This document shows positions 9,111 to 16,372 of a DNA stretch of 42,441 nucleotides, in pieces (the first letter of the stretch is position 1; each line of letters starts with the position of its first letter). Origin of the DNA: an uncultured Christensenellaceae bacterium (GTDB lineage Bacteria; Bacillota; Clostridia; Christensenellales; UBA3700); contig CAJUOU010000008.1 in the NCBI GenBank assembly GCA_910588545.1, forward strand, positions 1 through 42,441, read 5' to 3'. Made by a program: the position numbers and the translations under genes. The notes under the pieces are model-generated. The model did no database searches and was not told where the DNA came from. It saw only the letters and a program-made list of their open reading frames with translations.

Positions 9111-9185
9111 TTATAAAACCATTGTTACAAACACAACCAAAACTATTAACAAACTTAAGTATTTTAAATTTTTCTTTTTTAACAT
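9111..9185 (-). pseudogene. Fossil 5' end of a second copy of the large InlB-repeat protein gene
   Basis: This 24-codon frame begins MLKKKNLKYLS, identical to the first 11 residues of the protein encoded at 3916-8553, continues with a similar hydrophobic stretch ending TMV, and then stops. The upstream ribosome binding site is also duplicated (GGAGTGACAAATG). It sits exactly where the large gene sits relative to lipoprotein A, but after lipoprotein B. It is best explained as the remnant of a duplicated lipoprotein plus surface-protein unit whose second large gene was deleted. It could still be translated as a short hydrophobic peptide. Confidence 0.7.
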
Positions 9186-9211
9186 TTGTCACTCCTTTCA
9201 TAATTAAATAA

Positions 9212-9715
9212 TTATACTATTCTTAATTCTATTTCAATAAATGTGTATTTAAATCTTGTCGATAATATTAGCACATCTCCATATGCGTCGTATGTATAGT
9301 TATTAAAGTCAACATAAATTATATATGTCCCTTTTTCTTTTGGGATATTTTCCGGATATTTTATTGACCCGTGCAACATGATTGTTTCCTTGTAGTCACT
9401 GTCCAATGTAGACACATAAATATCAACTAAACTATTTAGTTCGTTTAAAGATATATATTTGTTTGGCAAAAACTTATTTTTGCCTTTTTCTTTAAACTTT
9501 ATTTCTATAAACTCTCTATCTCCGTATAATGTTTCACTGTCTATTGTCATATATGCTTCACTTCTTTCTTCGCCTGTTATAGGATGTATCGGGTGCAAAG
9601 TAATTTCATATACTTTATTTGCATAATCTTCACATCCGACAAAGAGCATACTCATACCCAACATTAAAACCATCAACATTGATATAACTAATGTTTTTAA
9701 AAATATTTTCTTCAC
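9212..9715 (-). CDS. Small lipoprotein, paralogue B
   Basis: 167 residues, a close paralogue of the protein at 8582-9079. The N-terminus MKKIFLKTLV and lipobox LFVGC are shared, as are HPIHPITGEE, LYGDREF, FLPNKYISLNEL and YPENIPKEKG. Differences cluster in the region after GEE and at the C-terminus. The ribosome binding site is AAGGAAGG. Secreted and lipid-anchored by its signal; function unknown. It is the first intact gene of the lipoprotein/large-protein cluster. Confidence 0.8.
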   Translation of the reverse strand: MKKIFLKTLVISMLMVLMLGMSMLFVGCEDYANKVYEITLHPIHPITGEERSEAYMTIDSETLYGDREFIEIKFKEKGKNKFLPNKYISLNELNSLVDIYVSTLDSDYKETIMLHGSIKYPENIPKEKGTYIIYVDFNNYTYDAYGDVLILSTRFKYTFIEIELRIV

Positions 9716-9816
9716 ATTATACCTTCCTTATATTAATATTATCTTTATTAATATATGGTAAAATCTACCATTTTGTAATACGCGTTTGTAACTAAATTAC
9801 ATTGTGTATTTTAATT

Positions 9817-9847
9817 TTATTAAATAATATTCAATATTATTTAATAA
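9817..9847. repeat. 31-bp perfect palindrome upstream of the lipoprotein operon
   Basis: The 15-bp arms TTATTAAATAATATT and its reverse complement are separated by a single C. The arms are entirely A/T. It lies about 100-130 bp upstream of the start at 9715. It could be an operator or just a hairpin; there is no T-run pattern typical of a terminator. Confidence 0.7.
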
Positions 9848-10156
9848 TGCCATAGCTAATCACACCACGATTGCCAAATACTTTACTTTGTTATTAAAAA
9901 CTTATATAACATTTTGTCCGTTGCTACCATTAGCTGCTAATTGTAATCATCAAATTGTTTTTAATATTTTTTCATTCAACCTCCTTTTTGTAAATTTTTA
10001 TTATAAACATTAAATAATTAATTTAATAAAACATTTATAATGACCATAATTACTACAAATTGTTTGTTATTATCGTACATCCCCCTCCCATATACTAAAT
10101 TAACAAATAAAAATCATTTATAAAATTATCTATAATTCCCCCTATAATTTTCATTT

Positions 10157-10181
10157 ATTCACTCTGTATAGTAAAAAAAAG
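10157..10181. repeat. Repeated regulatory-looking motif, copy A
   Basis: A 25-bp block containing ACTCTGTATAGTAAAAAAAA is identical to 12606-12630. The surroundings are partly shared too (a CCCCCTA run on the left, TTTTGTGCATTTT on the right). It lies in the upstream region of the lipoprotein cluster, read leftward. Confidence 0.6.
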
Positions 10182-10312
10182 CCAAATTTTGTGCATTTTT
10201 TTAAAATAGACTAAAACTTTCTTTAAAAGCCTTATTTTTTAGTAATAATATTTCTATTTTCATTTCAAACTGTCAAAATGCTGTTATGTTGTCCGTTGTT
10301 TCATTACACAAA

Positions 10313-10345
10313 AAAAAGATTTCAATCAATGATTGAAATCTTTTT
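10313..10345. terminator. Terminator of the sigma/peptidase/membrane protein operon
   Basis: A 15-bp perfect stem (10313-10327 with 10331-10345) and 3-nt loop, flanked by A-run and T-run so it can work in both directions. It lies about 20 bp past the stop at 10366 on the minus strand. Confidence 0.85.
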
Positions 10346-10365
10346 AAATTTAATTAAAAAACAAA

Positions 10366-11052
10366 TTATCTGATTAATTGTGCAACAAAATCTTTCCAAG
10401 CAAACTCTTCAAGTAAATCTGTAGTTAGCCAATAAGTATTGTTTTTGTACCTATATTTTATATATGAAATATACGAACAAGTTTGCTCAATATATTTTGT
10501 ACGGTAATTTACTGTTACATTATTTATTGTAGCAACTTCCGCCGCCAAATCATTCAATTTTAAAAACTCAAAAATGTAGTTGTCCTTTAACGACACCCAA
10601 AGCAAAATTGTCTCGTAAGTATCTTCCAATACAATATCTTGACAAATAAGCACATCTTGTTTGTTATCGTCAAACATAACCCTTACAACTTCGTAAGTAT
10701 TGGTTAAGCCTGTAAAATACTTTATATCTATATTTTTATCCTGACAATATTTTGGCATAGATTCGTAAACATAACGATTGGTTTCCGTATAGCAGTAATA
10801 TATAGGAGGAATCTCAATTTCAGTATCTTTTGTAAGCAAAAGCCCCAATAGCAAACCTGTAATTAAAACAATCAACATTGCAATGCAACAAACAATAATA
10901 ATTGTTTTTTTACGATTAATGCTTACTACTCCGTTGCCGTCAAATTCTTCAGTTTGTATTTTGCCTTTAACGCAATCCAAAACATCATAGTTTGCTTTAT
11001 GTTTAACATCCTGTTTTTCAATCAACCTGTCTAATTTATCTTTTTTAAACAT
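10366..11052 (-). CDS. Single-pass membrane protein, candidate anti-sigma factor
   Basis: 228 residues: a charged cytoplasmic N-terminus of about 47, one strong transmembrane segment at ~48-74, then an extracytoplasmic domain of about 150 with no recognised fold. The start codon follows the stop of the upstream peptidase gene after 1 nt (TGATATG), so translation is probably coupled. Being third in an operon led by an ECF-type sigma factor, with this topology, suggests an anti-sigma factor that reads an external signal. There is no recognisable zinc-binding anti-sigma motif (HxxxCxxC), so the role is inference from context only. Confidence 0.55.
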   Translation of the reverse strand: MFKKDKLDRLIEKQDVKHKANYDVLDCVKGKIQTEEFDGNGVVSINRKKTIIIVCCIAMLIVLITGLLLGLLLTKDTEIEIPPIYYCYTETNRYVYESMPKYCQDKNIDIKYFTGLTNTYEVVRVMFDDNKQDVLICQDIVLEDTYETILLWVSLKDNYIFEFLKLNDLAAEVATINNVTVNYRTKYIEQTCSYISYIKYRYKNNTYWLTTDLLEEFAWKDFVAQLIR

Positions 11053-11053
11053 A

Positions 11054-11905
11054 TCAATCTATCACAACTCCTATTATATCATCTATTCGGATATTTTCCA
11101 ATAGTATATATCCTGAAAACGGATTTTCTAAGCCTGTACTTACTTTCAAATAAGTATCAGTTCTTATCAAACTGTTTCCGTTATAAAAATTAATTCTTTT
11201 AATTCCGCTTGCAATAAAAATATGATTTGTATTGTTATAATTTGTAGTCATTTTAAGGCTGGTATCCCCAATGTTCAATTCCGATATTATATTGCATGCA
11301 CCTGTAAAAACGGCTATTGGATTGCCGTTATTTAAACTATTAGCAATAGCATTGTAATCAATATTAGTACTATTTAGGTAGCTGTTGTAAGCAATATTGT
11401 AGCCTTTTGACTGCACATAATCTTTTAGCCCCAATTTAAAATCGTCTTTGGTTGCACCAAGCTGAACTTTATTGACATTCATTTTATCAAACAAATCGCT
11501 CATTACTGCTTGTATTTCATTGCCTATAGGTTTAAATATTACATTACTTCCCCTTTTGATAAATGATGTAAAATTAGGGATTAAATTTTCTTTATACAAA
11601 TCGTAATATCCAATCAAAATCGTTCCCGCAACTGCCGGGCAACCGTTTGGAAAAATTACAGCTTTATCATAGTACTGTGGCAACATTACCGATAATTCGT
11701 TATCGATAAGTACCTGTTTTGATGTATACGTCAAATTATTTGACATTAGTGCTTGGGCAGTTACCCTATTAGGTGCTGCGTTTGGTGCACCATAATATAT
11801 CGGTTGCTCGGCTTGTACACTTGCAACGGGCAAGCACAATGCTAACAAACAAAGCATAAAAACTATCATTGCCAAGCTAATTTTATTTAATCTATTTAAT
11901 TTCAT
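11054..11905 (-). CDS. Secreted C39-like (papain-fold) cysteine peptidase
   Basis: 283 residues with a cleavable-type signal peptide (hydrophobic ~10-30, ending ASVQA). The motif NGCPAVAGTILIGYYD places the likely catalytic cysteine at 89, in the position used by C39-like peptidases (usually GCGPTA...GYY). NHIFIASGI supplies the likely histidine at 228. Size fits the family. It lies between the sigma factor and the membrane protein, with 15 bp to the sigma gene. A peptidase sandwiched in a sigma/anti-sigma operon might trigger or respond to the signal, but that is inference. It could also be an inactive relative, since CGP is replaced by CPA. Confidence 0.65.
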   Translation of the reverse strand: MKLNRLNKISLAMIVFMLCLLALCLPVASVQAEQPIYYGAPNAAPNRVTAQALMSNNLTYTSKQVLIDNELSVMLPQYYDKAVIFPNGCPAVAGTILIGYYDLYKENLIPNFTSFIKRGSNVIFKPIGNEIQAVMSDLFDKMNVNKVQLGATKDDFKLGLKDYVQSKGYNIAYNSYLNSTNIDYNAIANSLNNGNPIAVFTGACNIISELNIGDTSLKMTTNYNNTNHIFIASGIKRINFYNGNSLIRTDTYLKVSTGLENPFSGYILLENIRIDDIIGVVID

Positions 11906-11920
11906 TTTATTCCTTTTTAT

Positions 11921-12439
11921 TTACCATAACTTATGGTTATCATTTAATTTTTTATATATCCTTTTTCTTAAGCTATACAATGTGTTAATTGAAACATTAT
12001 CAAGTTTAGAAATTTCTTCAATAGTATAGCCTTCCCAATAAAGCATATATATAAATCTTTTTTCTTTGTCATTCAATACTTCCAAATCTTCTACAACTAA
12101 AATTTTCTTAAGTGAATCATAGCTGTTTTTGTCAACAAAATCGTTAGTGTAAAACAAAAAACTTTCACGTTTATTTTCATTTATCGCTAAATTTTTTAAA
12201 ATTGTATACATCCAATTATATCCATTTCGGGTTTTATCAAAAGAATGTGCATGTTCATAAACATTTATGTATAACTGTGACAAAATATCCTCTATATTGT
12301 TTTTGTTAAATAAGTAATATTCTGCTATTGTATACATGTTGCTATATGTATATTTAAACAGTTTTTTTAATGCCGATTCGTTGTGGCTTGAGATTAATAC
12401 TATGTAGCTGTTTATTTTGTTTATGTCTAAGCGTTTCAA
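11921..12439 (-). CDS. ECF-type RNA polymerase sigma factor
   Basis: 172 residues. Region 2 is recognisable around NIEDILSQLYINVYEHAHSF and GYNWMYTILKNLAINEN. Region 4 is a helix-turn-helix (NDKEKRFIYMLYWEGYTIEE, then SKLDNVSINTLYSLRKRI). Length is typical for ECF factors. The start is TTG at 12439, with AGGGG upstream; no ATG lies in a suitable place. A consensus promoter (12473-12501) is placed to give a leader of about 27 nt. It leads a three-gene operon with a secreted peptidase and a membrane protein. Its targets may include the operon carrying motif copy A, since motif copy B lies upstream of its own promoter. Confidence 0.8.
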   Translation of the reverse strand: MKRLDINKINSYIVLISSHNESALKKLFKYTYSNMYTIAEYYLFNKNNIEDILSQLYINVYEHAHSFDKTRNGYNWMYTILKNLAINENKRESFLFYTNDFVDKNSYDSLKKILVVEDLEVLNDKEKRFIYMLYWEGYTIEEISKLDNVSINTLYSLRKRIYKKLNDNHKLW

Positions 12440-12472
12440 TTAAGACCCCTATGCTATTGGATATATAGTTTA

Positions 12473-12501
12473 ATTATAAACGATATAATAACTACTGTCA
12501 A
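12473..12501 (-). promoter_or_regulatory. Consensus promoter of the sigma-factor operon
   Basis: On the minus strand: TTGACA (12496-12501), 17 bp, TATAAT (12473-12478). This is a textbook housekeeping promoter, so the sigma operon has at least one promoter that does not need its own factor. Confidence 0.8.
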
Positions 12502-12605
12502 TAACAATGGTAAATTTATAGCTTATCATCCCATTAGAAAATTTTATATAAGGTTTTTGTTAACTATCATCAATTTTCATAAATTCTCCCCCTAATTTTT
12601 TATCT

Positions 12606-12630
12606 ATTCACTCTGTATAGTAAAAAAAAG
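12606..12630. repeat. Repeated regulatory-looking motif, copy B
   Basis: Identical over 25 bp to 10157-10181. It lies about 105-130 bp upstream of the sigma-operon promoter. Read leftward it is followed by a GGGGGAG ribosome-binding-like run and a six-codon frame (MKIDDS). The rest of 12502-12753 shows no gene. Confidence 0.6.
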
Positions 12631-12753
12631 GCGTTTTTTGTGCATTTTGCTTAAAATTTATTAAAAAAACTTGTTTTTAGCCAAATATATTCTGATAAAT
12701 GAAGTAAATAGCTACAAATTTGATATTTAACGGGCTTGATAGACTTTAACGTA

Positions 12754-12783
12754 AAAAATGACTTGCTTTTGCAAGTCATTTTT
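12754..12783. terminator. Terminator downstream of the GH31 pseudogene
   Basis: A 13-bp perfect stem (AAAAATGACTTGC with GCAAGTCATTTTT) and TTTT loop, with T-runs on both strands. Confidence 0.8.
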
Positions 12784-12865
12784 ATTTATATTTAGCACCT
12801 TTTAGCACAAATCAAATTTATGGCTAACTATCTATTATATACTTACAGTTATATGTAATATATTA

Positions 12866-13978
12866 TTAAAAAGCCATATACAATAATTCTTTAAGCTGGG
12901 ATTTAAGGCGTTTATGTCCTGCCAAACCATTAAGTGCTTTTTGCAATTCCTCTTTTGTATTTACATTTTTAAATTTATTGTATACCATGGTTTTTGCAGC
13001 ATTTTTGTATTGATATTTACTAAAATCGAAATCGATAGGTTTTTCCGTTTTGCTATCTACCCCCATAGCATCTGCCATATCCTTGTACATAGCCTCATAC
13101 CCTCTTACACCTCGGGCAGGATGAAGGTTTAGCGTAACTTTTAAATTTCTGGCATGCAAATCTTTTAAAAACTGTTTGTAATCGGGAAACAGCTTTTCAT
13201 TCCAAGTATAACCCGTCCAACCTGTCGACTCCCAAGGATAGGGATTACCTGTCCTGTACTTATTGTCTATGCCGTTAACCAAATGCCAATCCATATCCAC
13301 AGTTGCTATGGTAAGCGGGATATTTCGTTTTATAAAATTATCCATTACGTCAAGATATTCTTGCTGCGTATATGCCCTATACCTGCTCCACCAATTACCC
13401 AAAACATACTTTGGCATTAGCGGAGTAACACCGCTTAATTTATAAAAATCCGCAACCGCTTGACGGTACTCATAGCCGTATGCAAAAACATAATAGTCCC
13501 GATTTTTGTAAGTATTTTCGCACAATTCGCCATCTAAATTGTACAAAAGCGAGTCGCTGTCATCAAGTATTGTCACCCCGTTTTCGGATATAACTCCGTT
13601 ACCTTACGGCACTGCACCTATAGTTCCGTCAAGCGTCCTACAAGTGCCTTTCAAATTGCCTTTTCGACAATCATTTATCCTCCTGCCGTCAGCCAAAATT
13701 ACACAAACGATATTTCCGCTTTTGTCAATATCAAACTGCGTACTTTGCGTTTTTATTGTTATAAATTTGTTGTTATCTTTACAGTCAAATGTAGCTTTTG
13801 CAAATGCTCGGTGCCAAACTTTTTGTGTTGGCAAATCGCAAAAATTACTATCTTTGCTAATTTCCACACGAATTAGTTTATCAGTTATAACACTTATACG
13901 GATATTGCCAAGTACAACACAGTTATCTGTTTTACTGTCAGATATTTTTACAAGCAAATGACTATGTAAATTACTCAT
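12866..13978 (-). pseudogene. Broken glycoside hydrolase family 31 (alpha-glucosidase-like) gene
   Basis: The N-terminal half reads like GH31: LIRVEISKD, GTCRTLDGTIGAVP, then GNGVISENGVTILDDSDSLL, then PLMPKYVLGNWWSRY and ATVDMDWH (conserved substrate-site region). An in-frame TAA at 13604-13606 falls between GAVP and GNGV, where GH31 proteins usually have leucine, so a TTA to TAA change is likely. After FDFSKYQYK, before the catalytic nucleophile aspartate (W.D motif) expected in the family, the frame runs into about 50 residues I do not recognise and stops. About half of a normal GH31 is therefore missing. The start at 13978 follows a G-rich run. It lies just after the asnS terminator. Confidence 0.8.
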
Positions 13979-13988
13979 ATCCCCCCCT

Positions 13989-14027
13989 AAAAAAACGGTA
14001 GCACAAAACATATATTTTATTGCTACC
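13989..14027 (-). terminator. Terminator of the rnj-asnS operon
   Basis: Stem CGGTAGCA/TGCTACCG (13996-14003 with 14021-14028) followed on the minus strand by T7, about 50 bp after the asnS stop. It makes a GH31 start at 14011 unlikely, since that ATG is in the loop. Confidence 0.8.
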
Positions 14028-14078
14028 GCTCCTTTAATTTATTTTTATTGCAAGTAAAATGTATTTAAAGCTGCTAAA

Positions 14079-15470
14079 TTAAAATTCGCAAGTTCCTGTA
14101 GTTCTTGGGAAAGGAATTACGTCACGAATATTGCTTACGCCTGTTAAATACATTATCAATCTTTCAAAGCCCAAGCCGAATCCGGAGTGTTTAACACCGC
14201 CGTATTTTCTTAAATCAAGATACCAAGAATAATCCTCTTCCCTAAGCCCCAACTCATTAATACGTTTTACAAGCAGGTCAAACCTTTCCTCTCTTTGAGA
14301 GCCTCCGATAATTTCGCCGACACCCGGCACCAACATATCCACAGCAGCAACAGTTTTGTTGTCGTCATTCATACGCATATAAAATGCTTTAATATCCTTA
14401 GGATAATTTGTTACAAAAATAGGGCCGTTAAAAATTTGTTCAGTCAAAAATCTTTCGTGCTCTGTTTGCAAATCCACACCCCACTCAACTTGATATTGGA
14501 ACTCGGAGTTGTGTTTTTTCAAAATCTCCACTGCTTCCGTATAAGTGACTTCCTTAAACTCGCTGTTTACAAGTTTTGTCAATCTTTCAATCAAACCTTT
14601 ATCTACAAAGGAATTTAAAAATTCCATTTCTTCCGGACATTTCTCAAGCACGTCGCTTATAACATATTTTATCATACCCTCGGCAACTGCCATATCATCG
14701 TGCAAGTCTGCAAATGCAATCTCCGGCTCTATCATCCAAAACTCCGCTGCGTGTCTTGCAGTATAACTTTTTTCCGCACGGAAAGTAGGTCCAAAAGTAT
14801 ATACACTGCCAAATGCCAAGGCATAGCACTCTGCATTCAGCTGTCCGCTTACAGTCAAACTTACGGGTTTGCCGAAAAAGTCTTTTGAATAATCGATTTT
14901 ACCGTCCGCTGTTTTTGGAAGATTATCTAAATCAAGGGTTGTTACTTTGAACATTTCGCCCGCACCCTCGCAGTCGCTACCTGTGATTAAAGGAGTGTTT
15001 ACATACACAAAACCTTGCTTTGCAAAAAAGCTATGTATAGCTTGTGCCGCAACCGAACGAATTTTGAATGTGGCAAGCATCAAATTTGTTCTTGGACGCA
15101 AATGTCCAATTTCACGCAAAAACTCGATTGAATGTCTTTTCTTTTGCAAAGGATAAGTAGGGGTGCTTGTTGCCTCCACCTCAAAACTTTCTGCCTTTAT
15201 CTCAAACGGTTGCTTATTCTCGGGTGTCAAAACAACTATTCCTGTTACGCTGATTGCAGCCCCTACATTTAGGCTAACCAATGTTTTGTAATTTTCGATA
15301 TCGCTATCCGCAATTACTTGGGTTGTTTTAAACCTGCTACCATCATTTAACTCTACAAAAGCAAAGTTTTTGCTGTCACGGATAGTCCTTACCCAACCGC
15401 TTATTTGTACTTTTTGTCCACCGAGTTCACTATACTTGTCGCCCAAATCCTTTAAAGTCATTCTTGCCAT
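14079..15470 (-). CDS. asnS: Asparaginyl-tRNA synthetase
   Basis: 463 residues, the usual bacterial length. It charges tRNA-Asn with asparagine using ATP, in the cytoplasm. The N-terminal OB-fold anticodon-binding domain is seen in VQISGWVRTIRDSKNFAFVELNDGS. The class IIb catalytic core has motif 2 around FRAEKSYTARHAAEFWMIEPE and motif 3 in GFGLGFERLIMYLTG. NIRDVIPFPRT at the C-terminus is typical of AsnS. The start has GGAGG 7-8 bp upstream. It is the last gene of the leftward operon, 3 bp after ppiB. Confidence 0.96.
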   Translation of the reverse strand: MARMTLKDLGDKYSELGGQKVQISGWVRTIRDSKNFAFVELNDGSRFKTTQVIADSDIENYKTLVSLNVGAAISVTGIVVLTPENKQPFEIKAESFEVEATSTPTYPLQKKRHSIEFLREIGHLRPRTNLMLATFKIRSVAAQAIHSFFAKQGFVYVNTPLITGSDCEGAGEMFKVTTLDLDNLPKTADGKIDYSKDFFGKPVSLTVSGQLNAECYALAFGSVYTFGPTFRAEKSYTARHAAEFWMIEPEIAFADLHDDMAVAEGMIKYVISDVLEKCPEEMEFLNSFVDKGLIERLTKLVNSEFKEVTYTEAVEILKKHNSEFQYQVEWGVDLQTEHERFLTEQIFNGPIFVTNYPKDIKAFYMRMNDDNKTVAAVDMLVPGVGEIIGGSQREERFDLLVKRINELGLREEDYSWYLDLRKYGGVKHSGFGLGFERLIMYLTGVSNIRDVIPFPRTTGTCEF

Positions 15471-15473
15471 ATA

Positions 15474-15977
15474 TCAATCCTCCACTATTTCCACATTTTT
15501 TATAACAATAGGCACAACGGGTACATCGTCAAAATAACCTACCGAATGAGTTCTTACCTTGCTCATATCCAAAATTACTTGCATACTTTCACTATCCGAT
15601 ACCTCTCCGAAAGCGGCATATTCGCCATCTAAAAACGGAGTATCGACCGAGCAAATGAAAAATTGAGAAGTCGCACTATCTTTAAACATTGTCCTTGCCA
15701 TACTTATTGTACCTGCTTTGTGCTGTCTCATATTTTTGACGCCATTTGACAAAAACTCACCTTTTATAGGTGTCAATTCGTCTTTTTGTTGCATATCCGC
15801 AGTCATTCCTCCGCCTTGACACATAAAATTAGGTATTATTCTATGAAAAATCAAACCGTTATAGTGGTTTGCTTTCGCCAATTTTACAAAGTTTGCTGTT
15901 GAAATCGGTGCACAGTCCGCATCCAAATTCAAATTTATCTTTCTGCCGTCTTCCAAATTAATTGTTGCTTTAATCAT
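15474..15977 (-). CDS. ppiB: Peptidyl-prolyl cis-trans isomerase, cyclophilin type
   Basis: 167 residues, single cyclophilin domain, no signal peptide, so a cytoplasmic foldase. The family hallmark is seen in NGLIFHRIIPNFMCQGG (catalytic Arg in FHRIIPNF), AGTISMAR, SATSQFFIC and FLDGEYAAFGEV. The ribosome binding site AAAGGAT precedes the ATG. It is close-coupled to asnS downstream, with about 107 bp without a gene separating it from the Dabb gene upstream. Confidence 0.93.
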   Translation of the reverse strand: MIKATINLEDGRKINLNLDADCAPISTANFVKLAKANHYNGLIFHRIIPNFMCQGGGMTADMQQKDELTPIKGEFLSNGVKNMRQHKAGTISMARTMFKDSATSQFFICSVDTPFLDGEYAAFGEVSDSESMQVILDMSKVRTHSVGYFDDVPVVPIVIKNVEIVED

Positions 15978-16084
15978 AATTCAAATTATCCTTTTATTAA
16001 TGTTATTTTATTGCCGTAAAATTTACTTGTACTAATTGTAATTACACGGCTGATTTTATTTTTTAAATATAGCGTTTACCTAGC

Positions 16085-16372
16085 TTAAAATTCGTAGTCT
16101 ACCGAATGAGCTTTTTCCACAAAACTACCGACAAACTCCTTTACAGGAATATGTACGGGATGCGATTGATATGTTTGCATATCCTCCATTTTTTCAAATA
16201 CGCACTCCAAACAAACATCGAAACTTCTTGCACTTTTTAATATATCCGAGCCTGCCTGCACGCTTTTTAGCACCTCGATTTTGCCTTGCATGGACATAAA
16301 TTTATCCACCATTGCTTTGCAATTTTCGGCTGTAGAATTTTTTAGTTTATACATTACTATATGCTTAATCAT
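16085..16372 (-). CDS. Stress-responsive alpha/beta-barrel (Dabb) domain protein
   Basis: 95 residues, one Dabb domain: MIKHIVMYKLK at the start, FDVCLECVFEKMEDMQTYQSHPVHIPVKEFV in the second half (Dabb proteins share the Y..HP.H motif; written here in parts: MQTYQSHPVHIP). These proteins dimerise into barrels; biochemical role is mostly unknown. The start overlaps the end of the glycosyltransferase gene by 8 bp, so it is translated from the same message. Confidence 0.85.
   Translation of the reverse strand: MIKHIVMYKLKNSTAENCKAMVDKFMSMQGKIEVLKSVQAGSDILKSARSFDVCLECVFEKMEDMQTYQSHPVHIPVKEFVGSFVEKAHSVDYEF

Larger units (their letters stand above)
9716..10312. other. Gene-poor interval with decayed sequence and regulatory repeats
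   Basis: No intact gene. On the minus strand at 9975 an ATG with a perfect AAGGAGG site opens a frame that stops after four codons (MKKY). Shifting the frame gives ILKTI, like the lipoprotein start IFLKTL, so this may be a third, decayed lipoprotein copy. The interval also holds a 31-bp palindrome (9817-9847) and one copy of a repeated motif (10157-10181). Confidence 0.45.

Noticed and set aside
14011..14013. Start of the GH31 gene at 14011
   Set aside because: That ATG lies in the loop of the asnS terminator hairpin and has no well-placed ribosome binding site; 13978 is better.
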